A stretch of 64,000 nt of DNA from positions 49,389-113,388 of the forward strand of contig DBTN01000018.1 of the NCBI GenBank assembly GCA_002307065.1, read 5' to 3'. Shown piece by piece: positions 1 to 8,213 of the stretch; the first letter of the stretch is position 1, and every line of letters starts with the position of its first letter. This DNA comes from Akkermansiaceae bacterium UBA1315 (GTDB lineage Bacteria; Verrucomicrobiota; Verrucomicrobiia; Verrucomicrobiales; Akkermansiaceae). The notes under the pieces were generated by a model. It was not told where the DNA came from and ran no database searches. It saw only the letters and a list, made by a program, of their open reading frames with translations. The translations under genes and the position numbers were made by a program.

Positions 1-1
1 T

Positions 2-202
2 CTTTATTTGGAGGCGGCGCGGCGCATGGGGCTGAAGTCCGAGGAATGTTTGGTGATCGAAGATTCGCTCAATGGGGTCAAGGCCGCGAAATCCGCAGGG
101 ATGCCCGTTTGGGTCGTGCCAAACCGGGTGACCGCGTGTTTGGATTTCTCGATCGCGGAAAAGATTTTCCCCTCACTGGTTGAAATCGCGGCGGAGTTTT
201 AG
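2..202 (+). CDS. HAD-superfamily hydrolase, C-terminal fragment
   Basis: Only the last 66 codons lie in the window; the gene begins upstream of base 1. The visible part carries the typical C-terminal HAD motif 'VIEDSLNGVKAAKSAGM' (acidic pair plus 'S.NG..AA..AGM'), which binds the Mg2+ ion in beta-phosphoglucomutase/phosphoglycolate-phosphatase-type subfamily I enzymes. These are cytoplasmic enzymes that dephosphorylate or isomerise small sugar phosphates; the substrate cannot be told from the tail. The nucleophile-containing N-terminus is outside the window. It is followed at once by the MFS transporter gene on the same strand. Confidence 0.8.
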   Translation, partial: LYLEAARRMGLKSEECLVIEDSLNGVKAAKSAGMPVWVVPNRVTACLDFSIAEKIFPSLVEIAAEF

Positions 203-275
203 CGGCCGATTGACGAAGCGCCGTCGGTTGATGCAGGGCTTGCATTGTTCTGAAAACCAACCACCTAATCCGCGC

Positions 276-1511
276 GTGAGCGATTCGGCAGCCATTTCCT
301 CTTCTTCGGTGGTTCGGAAACCCTTGCCGGAAAGGCAGTTGCTGCTCCTGCTGGCGGCGGTGCAATTCACTCACATCATGGACTTTATGGTCATGATGCC
401 ACTGGGCCCGCAATTGATGCGTGAACTTCATATTTCCCCGCAAGAGTTCGGGAATTTGATTTCCGCGTTTGCTCTGACCGCCGGGATCGTCGGTCTGGCG
501 GTGGCCCCTTTCATGGACCGCTTCGATCGCCGGAAGCTGCTGTTATTTTGTTACGCCGGCTTCACCGTGGGCACATTGGCTTGTGGACTTTCGCACACGG
601 CGGAGATGCTGATGCTGTCGCGGGCGCTGTGCGGCGCGTTTGGAGGGGTGAGCGGAGCGACGCTGATGGCGATCGTCGCTGACGTGGTTCCGCCGGAACG
701 GCGCGCGCGGGGCATGGGAATCATCATGACTGCCTTTTCCGCTGCCGCGGCGTTGGGGGTTCCGATTGGTCTGAAACTTGCGCAGTGGTGGAAATGGGAA
801 GCGCCCTTTCTCACCATCGCGTCGGTCGCCAGCGTCGTCTGGCTTTTGCTTTTCCGGATCATGCCACCGGTGCGCGGACACCTGAAAGGCGGCCAAGTCC
901 GGTCGGGAAAAGATTTCCTCGAGCTGTTGAAGGATCGCAACGCGTGGATGGGGGTGCTGTTGATGATGATGGCGGTGTTCGGCCACTTTGTCGTGATCAC
1001 CTACCTTTCGCCGTATTTGGTCCGGAACGTGGGGCTGGCGGAAAGCAGCCTGTTTCTCGTTTATCTGGTCGGCGGATTGGTCACGATTTTCACTGGCCCC
1101 CAGATCGGGAAATGGGCAGACCGGTTCGGCAAATTCAGGGTTTATGGGGTTCTGGTTGCTTGCGCCTGCTGTGTCGTGCGGTTCCTGACCTCGACCGGGC
1201 CGCTGCCGCTTTGGGGAGTGCTGATCCTTGCTGCGCTGTTTTTCATTTTTGCGAGTGGTCGGTTCATTCCGGCCCAGGCGACGATTTCGCTGGCGGTTGC
1301 CCCGGCGCGGCGCGGCGCTTACATGAGCCTGATTTCGTGTTCACGAGATCTCGCATCGGGGCTGACGGCGGCGTTTGCCGGTCTGATCGTGACGTCCGGT
1401 CCTCGGGGCGAGCTGAGACACTTTGACCGGGTGGGTCTGCTGGCGATCGGCGTGAGCATCGCCAGCCTGTGGATTTTCCGGAAAATCCGGGTCGCCTCGG
1501 TGGAGAGCTAA
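276..1511 (+). CDS. MFS transporter, AraJ/DHA1-like
   Basis: This 411-residue polytopic inner-membrane protein has about twelve hydrophobic segments. Its loop 2-3 'DRFDRRKLLLFCYAGF' matches the MFS signature (D-R-x-x-R-R/K), and a second copy 'GKWADRFGKFRVYG' opens the C-terminal half, as expected from the duplicated 6+6 fold. The 'MPLGPQLMRELHIS' start of TM1 resembles AraJ/sugar-efflux and drug-efflux DHA1 proteins. The frame stays open upstream to TTG 180 and ATG 231, but the membrane part begins well after GTG 276, which gives a normal N-terminus, so I chose 276; this is uncertain. Substrate unknown; efflux is more likely than uptake. It converges on the fasciclin gene with a terminator between them. 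Confidence 0.85.
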   Translation: MSDSAAISSSSVVRKPLPERQLLLLLAAVQFTHIMDFMVMMPLGPQLMRELHISPQEFGNLISAFALTAGIVGLAVAPFMDRFDRRKLLLFCYAGFTVGTLACGLSHTAEMLMLSRALCGAFGGVSGATLMAIVADVVPPERRARGMGIIMTAFSAAAALGVPIGLKLAQWWKWEAPFLTIASVASVVWLLLFRIMPPVRGHLKGGQVRSGKDFLELLKDRNAWMGVLLMMMAVFGHFVVITYLSPYLVRNVGLAESSLFLVYLVGGLVTIFTGPQIGKWADRFGKFRVYGVLVACACCVVRFLTSTGPLPLWGVLILAALFFIFASGRFIPAQATISLAVAPARRGAYMSLISCSRDLASGLTAAFAGLIVTSGPRGELRHFDRVGLLAIGVSIASLWIFRKIRVASVES

Positions 1512-1525
1512 CCGGTGTGGGGATC

Positions 1526-1565
1526 AAAAAAAAGCCTCCGCAGGAGATCCCGCAGAGGCCTTTTG
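1526..1565. terminator. bidirectional terminator between MFS and fasciclin genes
   Basis: A GC-rich hairpin (GCCTCCGCAGG / CCCGCAGAGGC with a short AGAT loop) is flanked by an A-run on the left and a T-run on the right, so it can act on both converging transcripts. Confidence 0.8.
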
Positions 1566-1581
1566 TTGAAAGAAGATCGGA

Positions 1582-2139
1582 TCAATCCGCGTCCAGTCCG
1601 GCAAATCCATCGAGGGATTCCGGAACGATGACCTTATCGACCACGTGGATCACGCCGTTGTTAGCCATGACGTCGGCGTTTACGACTTTGGAGTCTTCAA
1701 CTTCGACTTGTTTTCCGTCCACATCGATGTCGACCTTTTCGCCGTTGGCGGTTTTCACCTCACTGTCGGTCAAGGAAGAGGACAGCACTTGGCCGGGGAT
1801 CACATGATAAAGCAGGAGCGAACGAAGCTTTTCCTGGTTTTCGGGAAGCATCAGTTTGTCGAGAGTGCCTTCGGGAAGTTTGCCAAAGGCTTCGTCCGTC
1901 GGGGCGAAAACCGTGTAGATATCCTTGCCGCCGAGGGTCGCATCCAGACCGGTCGCGTGGAGAGCTTTGAACAAAATCGAATAGGTTGCTCCGTCGCGGA
2001 TCGATGTCGCAAGTGAACCGGGTGTCAGCTCGGCTTTTTCTTCGGTGGCCATGGGCTTTTCGGCTTCGGCATAAGCCAAAGGAGCCATGGTTGCCAAACT
2101 GAGACCGGCGGCGATTTGGAGAATTGTTTTTGTTTTCAT
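1582..2139 (-). CDS. secreted fasciclin (FAS1) domain protein
   Basis: This 185-aa protein has a signal peptide (about 1-25, ending at 'PLAYA') and one FAS1 domain (about 45-182). The FAS1 landmarks are present: H1 box 'TVFAPTDEAFGKLP', the 'LLYHVIPGQVL' YH box and the H2 box 'IHVVDKVIVP'. FAS1 domains mediate surface adhesion or binding of extracellular ligands; bacterial single-domain forms are secreted. ATG 2139 was chosen because it starts a clean signal peptide and has AGGA just upstream, while the longer in-frame extension to 2220 would put 27 non-signal residues in front. Monocistronic, convergent with the MFS gene. Confidence 0.9.
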   Translation of the reverse strand: MKTKTILQIAAGLSLATMAPLAYAEAEKPMATEEKAELTPGSLATSIRDGATYSILFKALHATGLDATLGGKDIYTVFAPTDEAFGKLPEGTLDKLMLPENQEKLRSLLLYHVIPGQVLSSSLTDSEVKTANGEKVDIDVDGKQVEVEDSKVVNADVMANNGVIHVVDKVIVPESLDGFAGLDAD

Positions 2140-2547
2140 ATTCCTAGGTAATGGGTTGCGACGCGATAGCGGTGATGAACACCAACGGGTAGCGCGCTCA
2201 GGAATGTCTTTCGCAGGCACCGTGCCATTGACCCGCCTGGCCGGTTTTGTCCTTTCAGATCAACGAAAGGCGTGCGCGACGGAAGGTTGCTGACGCGGGA
2301 AACTTCTCACTCCGCGCTGTTGTGATTGCAAAACGCACGGGTTTTCGATCCTCAGAATGGATTTTTCCCGTTCATTCCCATCGGGTTCCAACGTCTTTCC
2401 AGAAGAACACCGGTCGATCAAGAGGCGAAAACTTCGTCAAACGCTGGTGGAATTCGCTGTGCATGGCCGCCTGTTTGGGTAGTCTACGAGGACCTTGGTT
2501 GATCGTTGGCCAAGGCCTAATCACAACCCCCAATCCCCCAACAAATC
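2140..2547. other. intergenic region between fasciclin and DUF1328 genes
   Basis: About 400 bp with no convincing gene. It must hold the divergent promoters of the fasciclin gene (minus) and the DUF1328 gene (plus). The open frames here have no signal, domain or start context and look random. I see no riboswitch-like structure. Confidence 0.5.
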
Positions 2548-2697
2548 ATGCTTCGTTACGCCATCATCTTTATCATTATCGCCCTCATCGCCGGATTTTT
2601 CGGATTCGGTGGCGTTGAAGGAATCGCGGCGACCATCGCAAAGGTCTGCTTCGTGATTTTCCTGATTTTCGCGATTCTCAGTTTTCTGAAAAAATAA
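2548..2697 (+). CDS. DUF1328 small membrane protein (YtjA-like)
   Basis: A 49-codon gene too short for a 60-residue cut-off. The product begins 'MLRYAIIFIIIALIAGFFGF' and continues with 'GGVEGIAATIAKVCF' and a second hydrophobic helix, ending in 'SFLKK'. This two-helix layout with the 'ALIAG.FGFGG.....A.IAK' core is the DUF1328 family (E. coli YtjA type), an inner-membrane protein of unknown function often induced by stress. A strong rho-independent hairpin follows within 20 bp, which supports a real short transcript. Stop codon TAA at 2695-2697. Confidence 0.9.
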   Translation: MLRYAIIFIIIALIAGFFGFGGVEGIAATIAKVCFVIFLIFAILSFLKK

Positions 2698-2715
2698 TCG
2701 CTGTTTTGCTTGGTA

Positions 2716-2753
2716 AACCGGCATGGACTCTCCGGGTCCGTGCCGGTTTTTTT
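2716..2753 (+). terminator. rho-independent terminator of the DUF1328 gene
   Basis: A 13-bp stem (AACCGGCATGGAC pairing with GTCCGTGCCGGTT, one G-T wobble) with a 7-nt loop runs into seven T residues. Confidence 0.85.
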
Positions 2754-2770
2754 CCCGTGACGGTCCGGAT

Positions 2771-3619
2771 TTAGCGAACTTGCAACGAATGAGCGCTCCA
2801 GAATTGTTGGAGCTCTTTCACCGATCCATTGAAGGCATTGTGCTCCATCGGTCGATCCATCGTGCCGAAATAGCGCGGCGATTTCCACGGCCCGTGATGA
2901 TAAACTTTCGGCACGGATCGGCCTTCCCACTCGACGCCCGCGTACTGCCACATCGCCCATCCGTCCCAGATGCCGTAAGCTTTTCGAAGTCGGTCAGGCG
3001 TGCGGAATCCGCTTTCATGCGAATAGAGCGCGAGCCAATAGGGGCATTGGCGGATGCGTCGTTTCTCCTCCGGAGAGGCCGAGCTCAGGACCGCGCGGAG
3101 TTGCGCACTGTTTTCGAGATAAACGACAGGCAGCTTACCGGTTCGTTGTTCGATCCGATTGATGAACGCGACCAAATCCGCAGGTCGCGATCGGGTGTCA
3201 AAATCTCCCACGAGAAGGATTTCGCGGTGTTTCAGATTCCGGGTCGCCGCGATTTGATGCAGCCGGTTGATGTATTGATCTGCCTGCCAGACCGGGTCGA
3301 TCCCGCTCAGAACGAAGTAGTAAGTGCCGAGCTTCATTCCCTGACGATCGGCTGCGGCGAGGAAATCCGCGCATTTGTCGTCGAGATTCCGTCCTTTTCC
3401 GGCGCGGGCGATCAACCCGAGAGCACCGTTTTTTCGGAGCGCGGAGACATTGGAGGACGAAAACGAATCTCCCGCCCGCTGCCGTTCTTTCGGGTCATAA
3501 GATGAGACATTGACGACTTTCGGCGCCTCCTCCAATCCGACCCTGCCATAACCGCCGCAACCGGTCAGCAACGCTGAAATGGAGAACAGAGCGATCGGCA
3601 ATAAAGGAATGGCGCGCAT
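2771..3619 (-). CDS. GH25-like muramidase lipoprotein
   Basis: A 282-aa lipoprotein: signal peptide with lipobox 'LLTGC' (Cys about 21). The mature part resembles glycoside hydrolase family 25 lysozymes: 'NGALGLIARAGKG', 'GMKLGTYYFV', 'ILLVGDFDTR' on a beta strand, 'LPVVYLENSA' with the presumed catalytic Glu, 'CPYWLALY' and 'WAMWQYAG' near the end. GH25 enzymes cut the MurNAc-GlcNAc bond of peptidoglycan. Anchoring to a membrane in the periplasm or outer membrane fits a role in wall turnover. The usual N-terminal 'D.S' acidic residue is not obvious ('VNVSSYDP'), so catalytic competence is not certain. It is divergent from the PAP2 gene. Confidence 0.75.
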   Translation of the reverse strand: MRAIPLLPIALFSISALLTGCGGYGRVGLEEAPKVVNVSSYDPKERQRAGDSFSSSNVSALRKNGALGLIARAGKGRNLDDKCADFLAAADRQGMKLGTYYFVLSGIDPVWQADQYINRLHQIAATRNLKHREILLVGDFDTRSRPADLVAFINRIEQRTGKLPVVYLENSAQLRAVLSSASPEEKRRIRQCPYWLALYSHESGFRTPDRLRKAYGIWDGWAMWQYAGVEWEGRSVPKVYHHGPWKSPRYFGTMDRPMEHNAFNGSVKELQQFWSAHSLQVR

Positions 3620-3720
3620 TCCGCATTTAAGAGGCAGTGGGTTGCGAACGCAAGTTGGGATGTTGCATAACCGGACGGCTCTTTTATCATCGCGCGCAGT
3701 CTTTTTGGTTATCCGTTCCC

Positions 3721-4416
3721 ATGCTTTCTCGATCTCTCAAACACTTTCTCGAACTACTCGGTCGTTGGCGGGCCGAACCTTTGATTCCGGCGCTGCTTCT
3801 GCTGATCGCCGGCAGTTTGTGGGGCTTCATCGAACTCACCGATTTTGTCGAAGACCGCGAAGTTCACCATTTTGATCAAACCTTGCTGTTGTCGATGCGC
3901 ACGCCGGGGGATACCTCCGATCCGATCGGTCCGCAGTGGGTCGAAGAAATGGGACGCGATTTGACGGCGCTTGGCGGGTTTACGATTCTGACCGGTCTGA
4001 CGATTGCCACCTTTGGCGTCGCTTTGTTTTTCCGAAAACCGAAGCTCGCGGCGCTGATCGCGGTTTCGATTTTCAGTGGGATGTTGATCATGAAATTCGC
4101 GAAAAGCAGTTTCGACCGCCCACGACCCGACTTGGTTCCGCATGGCGTGGTCGTGTCCAATGCCAGTTTCCCAAGTGGCCACACGACGATGGCGGCGATT
4201 GTTTATCTGACGCTCGGGGTGCTGCTCGCGCGGACACAAACCAACCGGGCGTTGCGGATTTATATCATTTCGCTGTCGGCCATCATCGCGATTTTGGTGG
4301 GAGTCAGTCGTGTCTATCTCGGCGTTCATTGGCCGACCGATGTTCTGGCGGGGTGGACCTTGGGCGCGGCGTGGGCACTTGGGGTGTGGCTGGTGGCCAT
4401 GAAGATCGATCCGTGA
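3721..4416 (+). CDS. PAP2-family phosphatase (membrane)
   Basis: This 231-aa integral membrane protein has the three PAP2 signature motifs in order: 'KSSFDRPRPD' (KxxxxxxRP), 'PSGHTTMA' (PSGH) and 'SRVYLGVHWPTDV' (SRxxxxxHxxxD). Such enzymes remove phosphate from lipid phosphates such as undecaprenyl pyrophosphate, phosphatidic acid or phosphatidylglycerol phosphate on the outer face of the inner membrane. ATG 3721 begins directly before the first amphipathic/TM stretch; a longer frame to 3637 would add an unlikely leader. Tail-to-tail with the vWA gene only 4 bp away. Undecaprenyl-PP recycling is the likeliest role but is inferred from family only. Confidence 0.9.
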   Translation: MLSRSLKHFLELLGRWRAEPLIPALLLLIAGSLWGFIELTDFVEDREVHHFDQTLLLSMRTPGDTSDPIGPQWVEEMGRDLTALGGFTILTGLTIATFGVALFFRKPKLAALIAVSIFSGMLIMKFAKSSFDRPRPDLVPHGVVVSNASFPSGHTTMAAIVYLTLGVLLARTQTNRALRIYIISLSAIIAILVGVSRVYLGVHWPTDVLAGWTLGAAWALGVWLVAMKIDP

Positions 4417-4420
4417 AAGC

Positions 4421-5440
4421 TCATTTCAGTTCCTTCAGGCTCCCCCCATATCTGCGGGCGATTTTTTCCCAACACTCTTTATCCACCGGGCGCATTTGAA
4501 ATCCGATGAAATGTACCGGCACTTTCATGGCACGGGCGCCTTGAAGCTCGGCGAGCAACGCGTCGAATTCCTGCGAGGAGATCTTCTCGCTCGTTTCCAC
4601 CCCGCGTTCGAAACTTCCATCGGATATGATAAAGATCACATCCGGATCCATCTGAAAGGCCGCACGCAGAATGGGTGGCAGTCCGTTCGGGCTTGGGCTG
4701 ATCACCGATTTGCCGCTGCGCGCCATTTGTCCTGACTCGTTCCATTCCGTTTCCACCCATTGGCGAGCGAGATCGCGGTTCGGCTTGGTCGCGGCGATCA
4801 ACGAGGATGCGAAGGGTTTGTAATTTCGGACAAATTGAATCATGCCAAATCGCGCATCGGCGGGGAGTTGATCAATCATCGTTAATGTCTCTTCTTTGAT
4901 CTTCACCAGTGGCATGGATGACTGGGCGGCTTTGTTGACCACCGAGCGAGAAACATCGAACAGTAGCAGAACCTTTCGACCGTTTGCTTGCACACCGAGA
5001 AATTGAATCCCACTGCCGATTCCCTTTCCGCCCGCTCCGCCCAGGCCAAATCCCGAGCCTGCTCCGATTCCACCTGCTCCTGCCAAACCGGTGACCACGC
5101 TTGTCGCCATCGCCGATGGATCGGGCGCCAAAAGATCCGTCATTGAAATCTTCGGAGCTTCCGGCAACGCAAAGGAAGTCGGTCGCAAACTGACGAGCCG
5201 CTGCTTAAAAACCGGTTTCGAAGCCAGTCCGGCATGCGCGGCCAGATTCATCCGATGTTGCCGCGTCTGAGGAGGGATTTTGATTTTCGGCGCCGGGGGT
5301 GCGACAAATTGCGGCGGTTCGTTTCGGATATAATGCGCCACGACCCAGACTCCGGCGATGACCGCAAGCGCCGCGTGAGCGACGATGCTACCGACCACCG
5401 CACCCGCGATGCCTCTGCCTTCGGTCTTCGTTTTTTTCAT
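4421..5440 (-). CDS. membrane-anchored von Willebrand A protein (TonB-like layout)
   Basis: A 339-aa protein with a short basic cytoplasmic N-terminus, one TM helix (about 13-37), a Pro-rich linker (41-60, 'PPQFVAPPAPKIKIPP'), a Gly-rich stretch (120-147) and a vWA domain (about 156-335). The MIDAS metal site is visible as 'DVSRS' (D162, DxSxS) and a later 'FIISDGSFERG'. It is the last gene of the ExbB-ExbD-ExbD operon. N-terminal anchor, Pro-rich spacer and C-terminal periplasmic module is the plan of TonB and TolA, but here a vWA domain sits where the TonB C-terminal domain would be. I infer that it is the energised effector of this ExbBD complex. Partner unknown. Confidence 0.8.
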   Translation of the reverse strand: MKKTKTEGRGIAGAVVGSIVAHAALAVIAGVWVVAHYIRNEPPQFVAPPAPKIKIPPQTRQHRMNLAAHAGLASKPVFKQRLVSLRPTSFALPEAPKISMTDLLAPDPSAMATSVVTGLAGAGGIGAGSGFGLGGAGGKGIGSGIQFLGVQANGRKVLLLFDVSRSVVNKAAQSSMPLVKIKEETLTMIDQLPADARFGMIQFVRNYKPFASSLIAATKPNRDLARQWVETEWNESGQMARSGKSVISPSPNGLPPILRAAFQMDPDVIFIISDGSFERGVETSEKISSQEFDALLAELQGARAMKVPVHFIGFQMRPVDKECWEKIARRYGGSLKELK

Positions 5441-5461
5441 AAACCGCTCCGTCTGAATGGA

Positions 5462-5905
5462 TCAATTTTCCGTCGCTTCGTCCGCCAAGGTCACACCGGT
5501 GATTCCTGCAATCCCGCAAACATTGAGGACATCCACGATGCGTTGATGGGTGCTTTGTCCCGCCGCGTCGATAGTTACGAGTGCCTTCTGGTGGTTCAGA
5601 TCCGCCGCTTCTTTAAATTTGCGCAGCAGGCTGACCAGCGGTGGCATCTGGGAATCTTCCGGTTTTCCAAGGATCATCTCGTTTACCTCGACACTTCCGT
5701 CCGCGAGGATGGCGATTCGGATTTCCTCAGGGATTTCCACGCTCACTTCATCGGAAACCGAGCCGGGCAAAGTCATTCCCAGATCCGCTTCATGCCGAGG
5801 CGGCTTCGAGGAAACGATGAAAAAACATAACAACAAAAATCCGATGTCCGCCATCGGTGCGATTTGCAGCTCCACGGACTGTTCTTCTCGACGACGAAAA
5901 AGCAT
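5462..5905 (-). CDS. ExbD/TolR-family protein (first copy from the vWA side)
   Basis: A 147-aa ExbD/TolR protein: short cytoplasmic N-terminus, single TM (about 17-33, 'PMADIGFLLLCFFIV') with the conserved proton-carrying Asp (D20), then a periplasmic domain. ExbD/TolR subunits sit inside an ExbB/TolQ pentamer and use proton flow to drive TonB/TolA-type partners. It lies between the other exbD (12 bp upstream) and the vWA gene (21 bp downstream). It differs strongly from its neighbour in the periplasmic part, so the two may form a hetero-complex and not be a recent duplication. Confidence 0.92.
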   Translation of the reverse strand: MLFRRREEQSVELQIAPMADIGFLLLCFFIVSSKPPRHEADLGMTLPGSVSDEVSVEIPEEIRIAILADGSVEVNEMILGKPEDSQMPPLVSLLRKFKEAADLNHQKALVTIDAAGQSTHQRIVDVLNVCGIAGITGVTLADEATEN

Positions 5906-5917
5906 GATGTCGGTTTT

Positions 5918-6334
5918 CTACTGGCGGGCTTCGTTAAAGGTTCCGATTACCACTTCGATCGCTCCCGCTTCCGCGCAAGCTCGATAGAACTCTTTGGTTT
6001 TTACAGCCGGAGTATTTGCGTCAGCCCGCAGATAAACCTTCAGTGGGGGGAATTCGATCATCTGACGTTTGAGGTGCTCCGTCAAACCGGTCAGGTCGAC
6101 TCGATCGTTTCCGAGATAATAATTTCCCCCGGCATCCAGATTTACGATGACTCGTCCGGACATTTCTTTAGGAACAACCGCCGCGCTCGCCACGGGCAGT
6201 GCGACCGAGATATCAAAATCTTCCTCGACCAATTGAGTGGTCACCATAAAAAAGATGATAAGAATCCAAGTGATATCAATCATCGGCGCGATTTGGAATC
6301 CGATGTCTTCCACATGGCGACGCCTGATTTTCAT
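5918..6334 (-). CDS. ExbD/TolR-family protein (second copy)
   Basis: A 138-aa ExbD/TolR protein with N-terminal basic segment, TM 'PMIDITWILIIFFMVT' carrying the conserved Asp (D20), and a periplasmic domain with 'GRVIVNLDAGGNYYLG' resembling the ExbD beta fold. Its ATG overlaps the exbB stop by 4 bp (ATGA at 6331-6334), so the two are translationally coupled. Proton-driven motor subunit at the inner membrane; the pairing of two non-identical ExbDs with one ExbB is common in gliding, TonB and Mol-type systems. Confidence 0.92.
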   Translation of the reverse strand: MKIRRRHVEDIGFQIAPMIDITWILIIFFMVTTQLVEEDFDISVALPVASAAVVPKEMSGRVIVNLDAGGNYYLGNDRVDLTGLTEHLKRQMIEFPPLKVYLRADANTPAVKTKEFYRACAEAGAIEVVIGTFNEARQ

Positions 6335-7119
6335 GCCGGGGAAACGTCTTCGCTTTGAAGGCTTACCGTGCTTCCGGTGACAAACTGGTTGATGAGCGTC
6401 GAGGTCGAATGCGACAGCCGGGAGATCAACGATTGCAGGAAATTTTTAAACAAGAAATAGGCGAACATCGCAGGGATCGCCACCAGCAGACCGGCCGCCG
6501 TGGCAACCATCGCCTCACCAATTCCTCCTGCGAAATCCGAGGCTTTTGCCGCGCCGGATGATAGTTTTTCGAAACTTTGAATCATTCCTGAAACCGTCCC
6601 AAGCAAACCAATCATCGGTGCCACGGCTGCAAAAGCGTTCAGCATGTTCACCCATAACATCAGCTTGGTTTCCTCGTGGAAAATCGTCTCGGACGCAGCG
6701 GCTTCGAGGTCTGCTTTGGTGTAAACCGCGACGCCAGCTCCGGCTTTCAAAAGCGTTTCTCGAATCACCTGCGAAAGCGGGGAGTCATTTTCCTCACAGA
6801 GTTTTAACGCTTCCACCACGTCTTGTTTTGACATCGCGGCCTCCAATTTCAATTGCAGTGCCGGCGGAATCATTTTCTTGCGGTTGATCCGAACGACACA
6901 GAATACCAGAACGGAAAGCATGCCAACCGAAGTGAGCGCGATCATGTGCATGACCCACCCGCCTTCGCTGTAGAGATCCAGAAGGCTTTTTTGGTGCGCC
7001 TCGACGGTGGCGGGCGCAGTCGATTCCTGCGCTTGGATTTTAGGCACGATCACCATGCATAGAATAAAAAGAGCAAAGGCGATCAACGCGGGGCGGATGA
7101 TATGAAGGAACGATCTCAT
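6331..7119 (-). CDS. MotA/TolQ/ExbB proton-channel protein
   Basis: A 262-aa ExbB/TolQ protein. After a cleavable-looking N-terminal hydrophobic stretch (6-30, ending 'KIQAQ') there is a TM (about 53-76), a long cytoplasmic loop, and two C-terminal TMs (about 155-178 and 200-225). The conserved loop 'APMIGLLGTVSGMIQSF' and the 'GIGEAMVATAAGLLVAIPA' motif are typical of the channel-forming helices. It couples proton motive force to the ExbD subunits. Placed directly upstream of two exbD genes. The extra N-terminal secretory-like segment is typical of ExbBs from Bacteroidetes/Verrucomicrobia type operons. Confidence 0.93.
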   Translation of the reverse strand: MRSFLHIIRPALIAFALFILCMVIVPKIQAQESTAPATVEAHQKSLLDLYSEGGWVMHMIALTSVGMLSVLVFCVVRINRKKMIPPALQLKLEAAMSKQDVVEALKLCEENDSPLSQVIRETLLKAGAGVAVYTKADLEAAASETIFHEETKLMLWVNMLNAFAAVAPMIGLLGTVSGMIQSFEKLSSGAAKASDFAGGIGEAMVATAAGLLVAIPAMFAYFLFKNFLQSLISRLSHSTSTLINQFVTGSTVSLQSEDVSPA

Positions 7120-7139
7120 GATGGGGGGAGTGGAAAAAA

Positions 7140-8213
7140 TCAGTCGGAGAAAAGATTGTAATTTTTGGGCGGGGGAGGATTTTGCGAAGGAACCGGTTCG
7201 GCTTCCGGTAAGTCTTCCGTGGGCTCGACGGGCACATCAGGAGGGGCTGCGGAATTTTTCGATTTGTGGAATTTTTCTAACACCGGTGCCATTTCCTTTG
7301 CGGCCGGCGAGTCCGGATAAAGTTGGATCAAGTCTTCCAGAGCGCCTTTCCAAAGGTCCGTCTCACCTGCGAACTGATAAACCAACGCCGCGTTTTTGAG
7401 ACCGGTTGATGCTTCGGGTTCCCGTTGTCCGTGAAACAAACTGGGATACAACGCAAAATCGAGCGACAAGTGATAGAGCCGTTCACGGATTGGTTTGATC
7501 TCGTCATCTTCCATCCACCGTGGGTGTTCCGCTTCAATCGCCCGGAGTTGTGAAAAATGTCGATCGGCTAAAAATCCGGTCGCCAACAACATCGCATCGG
7601 GAGAGGCCTCGCTCGCTTCTTCGGTGATCTCCCAAGCCAATCGATTCGCCTCTTCATGGGATTCCTTGCGGATCGCGCGGCTGAGTAAAACACAATGAAG
7701 CTCTCCTTGGAGAAGCGTGCGTTGCGAATTGTCCGCGACCTCTTCCAATGCCACTCGCAGAATTTTTTCCGCTTCGTCAAATCCGTCATCGGTGGCGGAC
7801 CATCTCAGGGTTTTTGCCAGAGCGATGGCCGTTCTGAAAATTCCCGAGCTGGGAAATCGGAACGCGGCGCTTCGTCGTTGCCACAAAATCCGTAAGGCCG
7901 CTAACGATTCCGTGCCGGTTTCGCGATGCAGCGAGATCTCCCATGGAGTGAGCGAAAATTTCACATCCGTGAGTTCGTTCAATGGGATCGTTCGCCGCGT
8001 CAGGCCTGAGGGGAGCTGTTTTTCCACGATCACCGAATTTTCCGTGATCTCAAGAATGCGAACTTTTAAAGGCGCGCCGCGAGTAGCATCTTTCCAATGG
8101 ATCTCATCCGTTTCGGGACGCGCTTTGAAGGCGGCTTCCATTTGTTCGGGCGTTGTCGGTGCGGCGCGCAGCCAGGCCCATGCCATGAGGAAGATCCAAA
8201 AGACATATCTCAT
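7140..8213 (-). CDS. secreted helical-repeat protein of the ExbBD-vWA operon
   Basis: A 357-aa protein with a signal peptide (about 1-18, 'FLMAWAWLRAAP'), a small beta-rich N-terminal part containing 'LKVRILEITENSVIVE' (about 50-95), then an all-helical TPR-like region (about 110-310) and a Pro-rich tail (from about 320). I do not recognise a named family. Its start overlaps the stop of the upstream TPR gene by 4 bp (8210-8213) and it lies 20 bp before exbB, so it is part of this operon. A periplasmic adaptor between the motor and the large TPR protein is a reasonable inference. Confidence 0.7.
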   Translation of the reverse strand: MRYVFWIFLMAWAWLRAAPTTPEQMEAAFKARPETDEIHWKDATRGAPLKVRILEITENSVIVEKQLPSGLTRRTIPLNELTDVKFSLTPWEISLHRETGTESLAALRILWQRRSAAFRFPSSGIFRTAIALAKTLRWSATDDGFDEAEKILRVALEEVADNSQRTLLQGELHCVLLSRAIRKESHEEANRLAWEITEEASEASPDAMLLATGFLADRHFSQLRAIEAEHPRWMEDDEIKPIRERLYHLSLDFALYPSLFHGQREPEASTGLKNAALVYQFAGETDLWKGALEDLIQLYPDSPAAKEMAPVLEKFHKSKNSAAPPDVPVEPTEDLPEAEPVPSQNPPPPKNYNLFSD

